A program made the translations under genes and the position numbers. 64,000 nt of DNA from Isoetes taiwanensis. Taxonomy: Eukaryota; Streptophyta; Lycopodiopsida; Isoetales; Isoetaceae. Numbering within the stretch: the stretch's first letter is position 1; each line of letters starts with the position of its first letter. The notes under the pieces were generated by a model. The model worked only from the letters and a program-made list of their open reading frames with translations, was not told where the DNA came from and searched no databases. The stretch is from assembly GCA_021234155.1 (NCBI GenBank), contig JAJEKV010000013.1, positions 5,834,775 to 5,898,774 of the forward strand, given 5' to 3'. Of this stretch, positions 20,923 through 33,600 are shown one piece after another.

Positions 20923-22549
20923 GATCAAAAGAGAACTTCCATTTCGAAGGCCATGGTCAATATTGAAACACAAGAAAGAGGGCTTATGATAATAGACAAG
21001 GTGGATATATATTGGGAGAAAAAAATTGAGCACGTTAAGAAGAAGAAGAAATGCAAGGAAGACTAAGTTGGACGTGGTAAAAGGAAATAAAAAACTTAAC
21101 AAACAGTCAAAAAACATAGACGATAGACCAAATCCTGAATGTAGTCATAATAAATACAACAATAACACCAACACTCAATGAAAACAATATGTTTTTTAGA
21201 AAGTCTCATGGCTAGAGAACAATGAGGCATAAAAATGGTATGAAAATAATATGTTTAGAAAGTCCCATGGCTAGAGAACAATTAGGCATAAAAATGGTAT
21301 GATAGAGGAATTGACGGGCATAAGCAACAAGGGCAAAAACAAGTGTCAAATGTGCCATCACGGATATTGACCAAAAGATAAAACATATCAAGTTATGACA
21401 AAAGACAAGACGAAAGTGCAAAGGAGACAAGGTACGTTGAAAAAAATAATGGAAAGCCTAACCATAATTTAAAAGCCGCACACTCCATGAAGGAATTTAA
21501 AAGCCACACACTCCATGAAGGGAATATACGTGATTAAATGTGAAAAACAAAATATGCCAACACGAGGGTTTGAACTCTTAATAAAAAACAAAATATGCCA
21601 ACACAAGGATTCGAACTCATAACCACAAGTTTAAAAGCCCCACATCCTAACCAATAGGCCAACATCTACTACAAAATGAAATTAAGAAAGTTATATATTA
21701 ATGTTTCAGAACCAGAAACTACAGACCATAGACCATAACCTGCACATACGAAAATAGGAAGGGAAGGCCGCCGTTAGACAGAACGGCATGCCGTGTGATG
21801 ATGGCGGAGGGATCAGAGATGAACAAATGTGGCTTGAAGAAGGAAGCACCAGTCCAGAAGGCAAAGGGCAAACCGATAGTCATAAGACAACAGAACAACC
21901 GGATCAAGCCAAGTGACATGAAGAACAGTAGACCCACAGATATGTTAAAGCGATCGGAAACAGATGTGACCAAACGATCTGATAGGGAAAATTCGGATTG
22001 GGGATCAGATTTACAGAAATACAAAATACAAAAGAACATAGTAGCATCCACGGCAAACCATATGTAATACCGGAAAAAGCCCTATTGATGCTATTGAAAA
22101 TATATGAAAAGTCTATGCTTAAGCACAGAAAAGAATCGTGTAGATCAAGAAGCAATCGATGCTTGGCACAATTGACATGAAATAATCCGAAAAAGCCGGA
22201 AGAAAATCGATGCATCATAAGAGGAAGCCATCCATGCTTGCTATGCTCTGCTATGCCAAAACCGATCCATGCTAAACGACATGAAAATCGAAAGTGCACA
22301 CAGCCAAATCAAAGAAAAACCAGTACAAATTGACACTGTAGAAAAAAGAATATGAAGATCACAAAAACCGTGACCGAAAGCCAAATATCAACACTTCACA
22401 AAACCGTTGCCGAAAGCCAAATATCAACAATTCAAAATCTAGCTGCCAGATAAGAATAACCGCGACCGCTAGCACCACAAAGAGATATAGCACCAAGAAG
22501 AGACAAGAACGTTAATCAACAGAGTGAATTGACAACACAAAACGAAGAC
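20923..22549. other. A-rich spacer with short duplications between promoter copies
   Basis: Contains tandem duplications around TAGAAAGTCYCATGGCTAGA (about 21197 and 21256) and AAAGCCRCACACTCCATGAA (about 21473 and 21499), and a tRNA-derived SINE (21546-21672). Repeated GACCGAAAGCCAAATATCAA-like segments lie at about 22371-22430. No gene is convincing; frames at 20707-21066 and 21795-22067 are lysine-rich, low-complexity and without domains. Confidence 0.4.
21546..21672 (-). mobile_element. tRNA-derived SINE head
   Basis: On the minus strand GGCCTATTGGTTAGG (21660-21646) fits a pol III box A and GAGTTCGAATCC (21619-21608) a box B, 26 bp apart. The ends do not form an acceptor stem, so it is not a functional tRNA gene. 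A second partial box-B copy lies just beyond (21548-21580), sharing AAAATATGCCAACAC. Confidence 0.6.
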
Positions 22550-22669
22550 GAACTGAGACCAAAAAACTGCTGTGAGAAGACGCCGATAATGGAGAAAAAG
22601 CCCTACAACGTATATATAGCCTCGTCTCTCCCCAAAATGGCGATCCGACGGTGTCGAATCGCATGCATT
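22550..22669 (-). promoter_or_regulatory. TATA-containing promoter segment, copy 2
   Basis: Identical over 120 bp to 20767-20886, including the TATATATA box at about 22611-22618. It is not followed by the hairpin modules and lacks the 39-bp upstream repeat. It may be the start of a second, rearranged unit running toward copy 1. Confidence 0.55.
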
Positions 22670-23110
22670 ACATGGCACAAAGTGAATCAAATTTGATTGG
22701 AACATCATTCAAAAACTTATATCCATAGACAATGGTAAAATAAAAATCGGCAAGAACTCCAAATTCAAATAACAATCAACAAGCTTTAAATTCATAAACG
22801 CGATGCCAAATAAAAATAATCACTTTTATAGAATGCAGAAACACTTACAACTTTATGTCTAATACATTGCAAAAGTGCGCAAACCTTCAAAGGTCCAATC
22901 AATTAAAGAATGCTATCTCCGATCATAATCCACAAGTGATATCTACTAAGAAGTGTCAGTTTAGAACATCTAAAATAGTATTCAAATTAAATACCAGATA
23001 TTTGAAAGGCTCAGATTTTGTGGAGACTTGCAAAAGCATATGGCAATCGGCTTTTAAAACGGGAACTGGTATGGAAACCATGATAACAGCTCTTTCAAAT
23101 ATTAAAAATT

Positions 23111-24499
23111 ATGCTAAAAGCTGGGGTAAGGCTAAAGTACAAAAAGAGAGGGAAGAACTGGATTCCCTTTATGGCCAACTTCGCTGAGAAAAGGATAATA
23201 GAACAGATTAAGACATTAGAAGAGGTCAAGGTAGCTGAAAACAGATGTAAAGCAGGATTGACCTGGCTAAAAGAAGCTGATAAATGCACAAAGTTCTTCT
23301 TCAAGACAATGAAAGAAAAGAAGAGATCTTCCACACTATCATCCATCACTCAAAATGACGGCTCGATTCTCAAATCTCCAGGAGATCTCAAAAGGTATCT
23401 ATATAACCATTTCAAAGCTTTCTTTGGAGAACAAAACTTACCATTTCAAGAGACTTTCGAAGAGCTGGTGGTTTCAAAAGTCTCACCTATAATGAACTCT
23501 AGCCAGCAAGATATATTAAGTCTTCCCCTCTCTATGGAGGACCTTCAAAAGGCCACCTTTTTACTGGCTAAAAATAAATGTCCGGGTATGGATGGAATTC
23601 CCATAGAATTCTATCAATGCAATTGGGAATGGGTTAAGGATGATATCTTCTCTACATACACGGACTTTATGCAAGCTGAAAATCTAAATCCCAGATTGAA
23701 CACAGGATGTATTTCCCTGGTTCCCAAAAGTAAGGAGCCAAGCACAATCAATGACTGGAGGCCCATCACACTTTTATCTGCATTCTATAAAATCATAGCT
23801 AAGGCTATGGCAAAGAAGATCAAGCCAATTCTAGCTGAAGGCATCTCACAAGCCCAATCGGGCTTTCTACAAGGCAGGAGTATCCTGAGCAATGTCGCAG
23901 CAGCATTCGAAGGTTTGCACTGGGCTAGAGAAACAAGACAAAAGGTGGCCTACCTAAAACTAGACTTTACCAAAGCTTATGACAGTATCAGATGGAGTTT
24001 TCTGCAAAAAATGATGCTCAAGCTAGGTTGTGGAAAATTTTTCACAGAAGGGGTCATGAAACTTCTGCGATCTGCTCGAGCTTCAGTCCTATTCCAAGGT
24101 GAACCCTCTTCAATATTTGACATAAAAAGGGGCATCAGGCAAGGATGCCCCTTAGCCCCATTCCTCTTCAATATTGCAGCAGAAGCACTTTCACAAATAT
24201 TCGGGCAAGCCTCGGAAGACGGTATGATTCAGGGACTAGAAATGTTGGATGGCTCTCAACAAATATGTAACCAATATGCAGACGACACATTCTTATTTAT
24301 AGAGGCAGAGGAAGAGAACCTGTCATGTGCAAGCAAATTACTAGCCTCCTTCTCAATAGCTTTGGAAGAACCACATCCCACATGCTTGACAATCCTACCA
24401 TGGAAAATAATTCTAGAGGGAGAGCATTCCAACCTATTAGGTGTTCCAGTGGGCATCAATATCGCTAAGGCACAAATATGGGACGAATATGTAGCATAA
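23111..24499 (+). pseudogene. L1 reverse transcriptase, interrupted
   Basis: A 462-codon frame covers the connector and reverse transcriptase of an L1-type ORF2. Landmarks are CPGMDGIPIEFYQ, WRPITLLSAFYKIIAK, QSGFLQGRSI, LKLDFTKAYDS (motif A), GIRQGCPLAPFLFN (motif B) and QYADDTFLF (motif C, 24275-24286, catalytic box intact). The endonuclease domain is missing. An upstream frame from 22855 holds the preceding connector in a different phase. The frame ends prematurely at TAATAA where foreign sequence begins, so the protein lacks its thumb and C-terminal domains. The catalytic core is well preserved compared with the other LINE copies here, which suggests recent insertion. Confidence 0.85.
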
Positions 24500-26396
24500 T
24501 AACAGGGGGTTTTTTTTTGTATTTTTATACGTTTTTTCCTATGGTTTTTATATGATTTAGTGATAGTATTTGATGAGGCATACTAATCGGTACATCTAGA
24601 GTGCGCATACTATCAAGTTATTTTTGGTGGCATTTTCCAATGGTTATAACTATGATTTCACGAAATATCTCAAATCGAACATGCAAGCATCGAACAAGGT
24701 TGTTTTAGGGTTTTTGAGTTTTGGTAGTCTTGGTGAGGCAAGGGTTTGGAGCGACCTCTCGAAAGCAGGGTCCGACAGCATTCTTTCAAGTCTTGGTGAG
24801 GCAAGAGCTTGGATCGACCAAGAAAGCAGGATCCATCAGCTTCAAGGATTATTCTGTAACCCTTTTTCCTTCAACGAAGCCTATTTTGTTACCTTTGTTA
24901 CTCCACGAAAACTAGATCTGGCAGTTCAAGGCTTGTTGCTACTCGAAATCGGGCTTGGAGCAACCACGAAAGCAGGATCCATCAGCTTTAAGGTTTGTTC
25001 TCAGAACCCTTTTCGCTCAACTAAGCCTATTTCGTTACCTTCGTTTGCTCCACCTAAAACCCGGATCCGGGCGGTTCAAAGTCCGCTGCTTCTCCAAAGC
25101 GTGTCTATTTCTTATGGGATATTGCAAGGGCACGCAGGGACGTGGCCTTAGGCCTATTTTCTCTCGGTAACAAGACCGATTTTAGCAAGCCGCACAGCAC
25201 CGGGTGTATGATTCTTTGACGTTGAATCCAATGTTTGATTCAATTTGTATAACTACACAAGGGGTTGTTTCTACCTATCCTTTCTACTAGTTTAATGTGC
25301 TTTTTTCATCACGACCCTCTGGTGATGCTTGGAAGGCCAAGTACTAGAGGAAATAATTATCAGCATCTCTTGCACAGGCCATGGAAAAGATGGGATTGCA
25401 ATGTAATTTGATTATTGAATGCTTGGTTTTGTACAACGGTGCGCTGTAGCGCCATGGGCATGATGGCTTTGCTAGAAGAATAACAGCAGTACTATTACTC
25501 TTACTGAAACCTTTTCCTGCATTCCTGACATGGGTGTTTTGATTTCATTCACAATTCAGTTCAAGATTAGTAAATTTGTGGGTTCCATTCTTAGGCAGCC
25601 ACATTTCCAGTGCGACTCCATTGTTACACAAGATGATGCACAAATTGGATACAAGAAAAGAAGCTGAGAAGCCGTCCCTTTTGAAATTCTTTTGAAATTG
25701 GTAAGCACCCTCTCTATCGTTCCCATCCTTTTCACCTATGTCAAAATTCTTATTTTGCAAGCCATTTCAAGTTTTGTATTTAAAACCTCTCATTTCATCA
25801 ACAAAAAAACCATGCAGGAACCTGCGCATGATTGCCATGAATCCTAGAGTTGCAGTTTGCTACATAGCTTATTTGTCTCCGTTCTTCCTATTCCATCACG
25901 TACATGCTCAATTGTGGCAAAAACCTGGCAAAGATTGGCTTCAATGCAGTGCACCAACGCAAAAAGCCTATTTGTCTCCGCTGCTCAGAAACTAGACGTT
26001 GCAAACCTCTGTTTGTAGAGGAAAATAGAGGGAAGTAACAATTGTCATCTGAATGTTTCACCCCTTGCAAAAGGACATATGCTAAGATTTTATTTGCAAG
26101 AGGTTTGTCCCACAAGGAGCTAGGTAATTCACGTGCTTTGTGCGCGGGTGCTTTGGGGATATAACCATACTTGGGAAATGAGCTGCTTGTGGCTGCTTTC
26201 TATGGAATCTTTCGAGTTGTGGGTAATGGAAATTGTTATTAGCCCAAGTTCGACACCTAGAAGGTTCGTTTTGTTAGGGTCCGAAGGGCCCAATTTTTTT
26301 TTTAATATCACAACCAACAATAAACAAGTACTAAACAATCCATTATTACTATTATTCGTGTTGCATGGTTGTTTACCTATATTTGCTTTTTATAAT
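24490..26396. other. Insertion inside the L1 (unrecognised body)
   Basis: The block starts with a G-run and T-run (24507-24522). It contains repeated segments around CTTGGTGAGGCAAGRGYTTGG (24730 and 24795) and GAAAGCAGGATCCATCAGCTT (about 24822 and 24968). A 175-codon frame at 24624-25151 follows these repeats and shows no known domain. The element type is unknown. Imperfect 9-bp similarity (GAATATGTA, GAATACTAC) at the two L1 borders could be a decayed target duplication. Confidence 0.4.
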
Positions 26397-26855
26397 ACAA
26401 CAACCAACAAATAAGTACCATTAACATTAATTAACACAAATCATTACATTCAACGATTACAAATTAAAATCCCCCTGAAACCCCCTTTGGTTTGAGTGCA
26501 TATTCACACAGGGGGTTACTCCGGGCAACGAGAGCAGTCGGATGGGCATATTTGCCCTTTATTCCTCGATCTGGACCGTACATAACGATCCTCGTTTGTG
26601 GGGTATGCATGTACAAGTTTTTGTATACTGTATATTAAGGTTTACAAAATACTATAAGGTTTGAGGGAATATACTTAATGGTGTTAATTTTATACATGTA
26701 TTGTAAGTTTTTAGGGGCTCTCGCCGCCCTACGTAACCCCCTGTGTGAATATGCACTCAAACCAAAGGGGGTTTCAGGGGGATTTTAATTTGTAATCGTT
26801 GAATGTAATGATTTGTGTTAATTAATGTTAATGGTACTTATTTGTTGGTTGTTGT
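26397..26855. mobile_element. Foldback element with perfect 123-bp inverted arms
   Basis: 26397-26519 is the exact reverse complement of 26733-26855, with a 213-bp spacer. The ends read ACAACAACCAAC. The right arm ends about 10 bp before L1 sequence resumes. No target duplication is evident at the foldback itself. Perfect arms imply very recent formation or gene conversion. A diverged copy of the arm start (ACAACCAACAATAAACAAGT) lies just upstream at about 26311. Confidence 0.85.
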
Positions 26856-26869
26856 GTGAATACTACTAG

Positions 26870-28235
26870 GCCTTCAGAAACACTTAAATTGGTGGAAGGT
26901 GGCAAAGCTATCACTTGCAGGTCGGATTACAGTTGCAAAACATGTGTTAAGCAATACTCATGTCTACACGTCATCAATTTTACTAGCCCCAAAGGAGAAG
27001 GCACAAGAATTAGAAGGGCTAATCCGAACTTTGTCTGGGGAGGGAATGAAGAAGGGGCAGTGGCCAAAATCGCTTGGTGGAAGTGCAAGAGAGATAAGAC
27101 AGAAGGAGGAATTGGAATGGTCGACATATCATTACAGAGCAAAGTATTAATAGCCAAATTCATATGGAAGATCCTACAGAAAGAGGTGAAGTCTCCAGGT
27201 ATGCACCTCATCAACCAGGCTCTACTAGCGTCATGTAAGCATAGTAAGCCCTCAGTCAAAGTCTCACTCCCATGGTCACTCTTTTTTGATCTTAAGCCAT
27301 GTAGAGAAGCTTCTCCATTCCTGAAGGGATTAATTTCGGCTTGGAAAATCATAAAAAAACTATTTACGCTTGACATCAACAAATTCGAAGCAGAGACTTC
27401 CCCTCCATGGTGGGTTCCAGTGGTTTTGCATAACAAACAGGGCCCCTTAGGTATGGTGGCTGATGCAAGGATCGTAAAGAGGTGGAAAAATTGTGGAATA
27501 GATTCTTGTGCTCAATGGTACTATGGAGAGCAATTAGTCAGTTGGGCAGAATTTTAGGTACGTTTTGCCTTAAAGGACGCAGACAAAATAATATGGGAAT
27601 GTGTGGCCACAGTACTTCCAAACACTATAACTACAGGAGATCAAAATCCATGGGCTTTGCACCCCGCGATTTTGCCAAATAAGTTTGTGAAATCAAGTTA
27701 CAGAAGCTTGAGGACTAAGGGTTTACTTCCAATACCAACCAAATGGGAACTCGTAATCACGGAGGAAAACCTCAAAAACATCTGGAGAGATGCGTGGCAG
27801 AAATATCTTCCCCCTCGGATAAATGCTTTCCTCTAGCAAGTGATACACAGGGTTCTAAGCGTCAATCAACTAGTCTCAAAATGGAACAATAACGTCAGCC
27901 CAGTATGCCCCTTGTGCGAGGCCGAACAGGAATCCATAGAACATTGTCTGGTGGAATGTGAGAAGCTGCAAGTAGTATGGGCATGGAGTCTGGATAGCTT
28001 TGAATACCCGTTAGGTACCAAGGAATTATTGTTGGGAATCCTTCCCCTAGAATGGTGCACCATGAAGAAGATGGCCTTTCATATAGCTAGGGCCTGGACA
28101 ATCTGGTCAATATGGAAAAGGAGAAATGCCTTGGTCTTCAATGAAAATCAAGAAGACATATCACCACATCAGCTTCTACATATAGTACTTGAAAGGCTGA
28201 AAAAATTCAGGCTAGCCTTCGAGGGTGAAGAATAA
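26870..28235 (+). pseudogene. L1 ORF2 C-terminal part, frameshifted
   Basis: Starts with HLNWWKVAKLSLAGRITVAK and continues in a shifted frame with IGMVDISLQSKVLIAKFIW and WWVPVVLHNKQGPLG. It ends in an intact 131-codon stretch (27840-28235) with CPLCEAEQESIEHCLVEC, the C-x2-C-H-x4-C zinc-binding domain found at the C-terminus of plant L1 proteins. At least three frame changes or stops (about 27150, 27557, 27836) make it non-functional. Confidence 0.8.
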
Positions 28236-28579
28236 GTAAAGGTCGAAATATGGGGAATCTACCTAAACTTACACTAGGAAGTACTAGGGAATAGTGCAAG
28301 AAGGAGCCATGTAGCTATCCTCATCTCAGTTTTGCAGATGAGTACACCCCTGCCATGTGGCTTTGTACCATTCCTTTAAAGTAAATAAAGTTTATTTTTT
28401 ATCCCTCAAAAAAAAAAAAAAAGTGCGCAAAACTCATCATATCCTAAGAGACAGTCAACAAGAGCAATTGCATTCACTGGCACAAACCATCCAAAATTGG
28501 GTAAGGTGGGATAATGAGTTTTAAGATTGTTGAAACTGGATATAAGCTCAAGAATATGCACTTTCGTGTTTCCAATGCT

Positions 28580-30540
28580 GTTAAAATTGAATTAAATTGT
28601 TAGATTTGAATTAGATTGAACTGAATTGAATTGGCTTATATCGTCCATGAAGACCAAAGTGCCTATAGGATCCAAACAAACAAATAACAAACAAACAATG
28701 AGTAATAGGCCTATTACTGTCCGGGATTAAAAAGCCACTGCCTTGAAGGGTTTTCGAGGGGAAAACCTTAGCAGTAATAAGCGTACTAATGAATCGTACA
28801 TTTACACATGTTAATGTAGTGATCAAGGGCTCAACTGATACCTCCTGAATATAAGATGCCAGTATTCCTATTGAAGCCGTATTCATCATCATATTTAGCA
28901 ATTGGTTAAGTCATGCCTAGACATACGCAAATGCTGGGCAGTTCTGAAGAGAGTGACACTCATCTTCAATAACTCCCACTTGGTAGCATTAGCGGGCCCT
29001 GTTTTTCTCACTCTTCTCGGCCCATCTGGCTGTCCCAATTCTGAGACAATGTGCTTGTGTGTGAACAAACGCATTTGTTCTACGTTCTTCATGGATGAAT
29101 GCATTAACAAGTACCACTGAATCCTTAGCAATCGTGGGATTAATCTAGTTTTCGTAGTGCGATGTTTTTAGCGGCTCTGAAGCATTGGTATCCCAAAGCT
29201 TACTTAGGAAGCATGCGTCTAGTTATTGTTTTAGGCGATTGCGATCCTCATTATTACATATATTCACCTTATTCTTGCACATTCCATCTGAAGAACTAAA
29301 TAACTCAGTTCTCCTTTCAATATGCTTTAAGGCATTGTGGACTCATGGCCATTGTGTAGGCAAGGTTTAGAAGGCACGTGTCTTCCATATTTACCACCTT
29401 GTTCCGTTAAGAACTAAATAGCTTGTTTCTCCTTTCAATAGGCTTTAAGGCATTGTGGACCCATGATCATTGTGTAAGCGAAGTTTGGAAGGCATATGTC
29501 TCCACGTTCCATAACAGCTCTTTGAAGAGGTAAGAACCTTGCCTCTTGCAAAAGAATTCGATATAGGACCATGGACTTGACTCCAAGTGCTCGAGTGAGA
29601 GATGCTTTTTGGACCCTCCATACTTCCACTCCATACAGAAAAACCATCTCCACCAGCACCCTAAACAAGTGCGGCTTAGTGACCAATCGTAAAACTCTGC
29701 TCTGTGATAGTTGTTCTGCATTTCATAGAAAGCCTTCCAGCCTATTGTCACCCGTTGCCAAATATACGTATTCTAATATGTAGTAATAGTGAACTCCCAC
29801 TTTTAGGTATTTGTACGTTTGGACTACTTCCACATCTTGCTCTTAGTAAGTAAAGCAAGGTTGCTTCTGTTGCCTCAAAGATGACACATGCGCACTTGGG
29901 TTCCGGTCAAATATCATGCCTAGCACCCTGGCAAAAAGCACTCAGTGCATCCAGATGCTGCTGCATATTTACTGGGGTGTAAGCTAAGAGATACACATTA
30001 TCCACATATATTAGCTGCCAGATGAATGATGAACAAGCCTGGCCTTTCCACCTCCATGTTGAGTAAGCCAATCCCCAAGCTGATCAATGTATAATCCAAA
30101 CTGCATGGGGGAGAGTGGACACCCTTGGCACACTCCAGCACTAACTCGCTTTGATAGTGGCATTCGGGTTGAACGTGTTACATATAGCATGTACACTGCA
30201 TTTTGCAACTCTTGGGGGACTCCTAACCGCATTAATTTTTCCCAGGGACCGTGTCGATAGCTTTGGCAAAGGTTGCGTTCTTTGCAATTTGCAACTCTAG
30301 GGAGACTCTTAACCGCATTAATTCTTCCCACAACTTCTTTCTAGCAATCCTGTCGAAAACGTTGGCAAAAGTTATATTCTATGCTTCCAATAAACCAAAG
30401 ATAAGATTTGTTGTTGTAATCCCCTTTTTGTTGACAAAAAACAGATCAATTCCCTTCATGTGTTTGATGGCTTCCCCCCCTCGTGTTGTATATTTAGCAA
30501 CAAGCTCTGCACGGTTTTAAGCTCTAAAGGACAATATCCT
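28580..30540 (-). mobile_element. 5'-truncated LINE, degenerate, with TTCAA-type tail
   Basis: The minus strand encodes a reverse transcriptase piece at 30331-30011 (PWEKLMRLGVPQELQNAVY, GVCQGCPLSPMQFGLYIDQL) and C-terminal pieces at 29751-29435 and 29131-28895. The 3' end holds stem module B (28781-28711), then TTGGTCTTCATGGACG (about 28650) and an AATTC/TTCAA-like pentamer tail (28620-28590). The order matches the LINEs ending at 13.39 kb and 49.16 kb, but the tail pentamer differs. A segment of about 100 bp is tandemly duplicated at about 29294-29375 and 29411-29495. Confidence 0.75.
28711..28781 (-). other. Stem-loop module in LINE 3' region (copy B)
   Basis: On the minus strand CTTATTACTG (28781-28772) pairs with CAGTAATAG (28719-28711). 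The interior contains GGTTTTCCCCTCGAAAACCC and GGCTTTTTAATCCCGG. Confidence 0.7.
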
Positions 30541-30668
30541 GCATACATTTGTTGATTTGGAGTTTCAAGTTGAAGGGATGGACAAAAAATATAAAAAATA
30601 ACTGTCCTCTTAAACCCTGCCCAGAATCTCTTGCCTTCCTTTTGAAGAACTGTCTGCTACAGACCTCG

Positions 30669-33600
30669 ATGGCGATGGCGGCAGACTTAGCTCTGCACCT
30701 TCCCTCTGCTCATGCATTACTCGTTTCCAAGCCTCGGCTGCATATGGGCTCTTGCCAGAAATCGTTTTTGGTGCCCCCGCCCGACAAAAGGAGGGCCAAA
30801 GGATTGATCAGGATGGGATTTAGTGAAAGTGGACCTAGTATTGCCGTGGTTGGTATCACAGGAGCAGTTGGGCAGGAGTTTTTGAGCGTGCTTTCTAGTC
30901 GAGACTTTCCTTACAGGGACTTGAGAATGCTAGCCAGTAAACGATCTGCAGGGAAGAAAGTTACATACGAGGTGAATATAAATGCCTTAATGTTTTTAAG
31001 ATTTAGTCCTTTTTGCGGAAAAGAATGCTGATGAACAACTCCTTTTTTTTAAATGTTTGTAGTGTCCTTGGGGAGGTCATCCCTTAGTCATATCTAATCA
31101 TTTGGAATGATCTGATCTGTTAAATGCCATAATTTCAACAAGCATCATGTTTACGATCACTGCAGTGGAATGATCTGATCTGTTGAATCCCTTTAGTGGT
31201 GGAATGATCTGATCTGTTAAATGCCATTCCAATTTCACAAGCATCAGGTTTACGATCACTGCAGTGAATGCAAGTATTGTTTATAAAGCATTGGCAGGAT
31301 ATCCCCATTTTGCCTCGTATTAGATGTAGATATGGGGTGTGCTATACTTTTTGAGCTGCTTAATATTCCTCAATAATAAGAATATGGCGGCTGTTATACT
31401 CAATGTTCCACTTTCATTATCTCTATGTGTGTTTTAACTTTTCACTTAACTGCTGGAAACTATCATAAATATGGTTTTCCTATTATCAAAGATGAATATT
31501 GGCACTGTAACTTGCACCTAGCCCAGCTTTATATTTTTTCATTAGCTTTAGACATCTCATTCGAATTTATCTCAGGGGCGGGAATATACGATAGAAGAGC
31601 TGACAAAGGACAGTTTTGAAAATATCGACATTGCCCTTTTTAGTGCTGGTGGTTCCATCAGGTACTGGATGACCTAGTCAATGGTTGGCTTAATTCAGAT
31701 GCATGCCTGAAGATATACAGGTTCTTTCAGTATAGTTGCTTTATTTGTTCTATTCTTGCGGATATTGCAGTAAGGAATTTGGACCCATAGCAGTGGAAAA
31801 GGGGACAATTGTGGTAGATAACAGCTCAGCATTTCGAATGGTTGATGGTATTCCCCTTGTTGTACCCGAGGTACTTTTTCCAGCATCTTTATTATGCTTA
31901 CTTCTGATTAGATACAAGCAACAAAAGTACTAGTACCCCTTCCCCCCAGGAAAAAAGAAAATATAACAAAATCCTGTCCTTTGTTGCAGCAGGATGATTT
32001 TTTCTACTCACACTTTAACCATGACATTCAATCTAGTCGAGCTGCTTTCACATCAATTTTCACTATAGTTTTTTAGTTCATATTTAATATTTGCCTCTTA
32101 TTTGAACTATTTACTTATACATTTCGCACCTGCAGCTAGGCAAAAGACATCTCTTAACCTTTCTAACTTTTCAAGGTTTCATTTGGTTTTTATATTCTAT
32201 GCACCTTCTAGGTGGCTATAATGCACCCTAGCTGTACATGATCTGATGTAATATTTGATCTCATAGACCCAGGTGGTCGCCTGCAGACGTTAATATAATC
32301 TTTCATTGAATCAATTCATAGAAGTGTAGAAAGGCATAACGCAGCCTTGTCAAAGAATGCCTTTAGTTATCACCAAGTTAAATGTTCTGCTTTATGTATT
32401 TCGCATGAACATTTTTGTGGGCTGGAGAGTTTGCAGCAGGTGTTTTTGACCTTGGGGGGGCACTTAACATGAAATAGCACAAGAATGGGCTGAGCATTGA
32501 CTGAAATTGAACAGGCTGGACGTTTCCCAACCGACCAATCGATTGCAAAAGAGTAAAGGCTCCAATTTTTTTTAAGGGAATTGCCTCAATCCTAGTTAGG
32601 CTCTGTTATGTCAGGCACAACTGTGAATGGAATACTGCTGTTAGATTGGAAAGAAAGAGAAGAATCACTTGGTCCTGCTGGATCTTTTACATCCTAAAAA
32701 GTCTTAAGGATCTGCAAGAGTGGTGCAATGCAAGAGGATCATTTCTAGTAAGATACAACTACTCCAAGGTTGTGAGGGAGAGACAACGTATGTAGCAAGG
32801 AAGAAAAAGAAAAAAGAAGAAGGGAGCTGGTAAAATGCCAAATTGCAGGTGCCGACCTAGGTCTGAACCCTGAAAGAGTGTCCTTGAACCTTCTAGGTGC
32901 ATAATACTACTAAAGCCTTCAAAACAAATAAAAGTAGGGCACGCTGGCCATCAGTTTGACACATCCAGAATAAGTATTTTGTTGTGGTCGTAACATGGTT
33001 TTTTTTTAATTCGCTTCTTGTACCAATGTTTATGTGTGCCTTCCCCTTTATTTGAGATAAGTTAAAGGGGATTGAGAGATGCAAAAAGCGAGACTAAAAG
33101 TTTACATAGGGATCAAAAATCCAAAATGAGTGTGCCCTTATCAGTTACAAACAGTGTTGATTTTGGGTGAATGAGAATAATTGTTCTTCTCCTAATGATG
33201 TTTCTATATGCTACATGTAGCTCATTAGCATATTAAGTGGGATATAAGTGTGCCCTTATCAGCTATGAACAGTGTTCATTTTGGTTGAATAATATTCACC
33301 GTTTTTCTGCCAATGATGGTTTTGTATGGTACATGTAACTAGTTACGATATTAAGTGGTTTATATGAACTATAGCTGAATTTGGTAGTTGTTTTATACAT
33401 TGATTTACAGTATGCATTGTATCTAGAAATATATTGACAATCTATAACAGGTGAATCTAGATGCCATGTCACATATAAGACTTAGCAATGGAAAAGGGGC
33501 TCTGATTGCTAATCCCAACTGCTCAACGATAATAGCCCTTGTAGCAGTGACACCTCTTCACCGGCATGCCAAGGTATGTTGATGCTTTTTTATTGTGTAA

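Larger units (their letters stand above)
22884..28418 (+). mobile_element. 5'-truncated L1-type LINE with 13-bp target duplication, split by an insertion
   Basis: AAAAGTGCGCAAA flanks the element at 22871-22883 and 28419-28431, and the right end carries a poly(A) tract (about 28408-28421). The L1 body starts downstream of the endonuclease domain, so it is 5'-truncated. Reverse transcriptase (23111-24490) is interrupted after WDEYV. L1 sequence resumes near 26870 (HLNWWKVAKLSLAGR), leaving a 2.36-kb insertion. The body ends with a zinc-knuckle-like domain and a short 3' UTR. A 295-bp relative lies at 36329-36623. Confidence 0.85.

Noticed and set aside
21592-21672. Functional tRNA gene on the minus strand
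   Set aside because: Box A and box B are good, but the ends cannot form an acceptor stem and no plausible anticodon arm is clear; a SINE head fits better.
24624-25151. 175-codon open frame as a gene
   Set aside because: It is generated by internal DNA repeats, has no recognisable domain, and a second frame is open over the same repeats.
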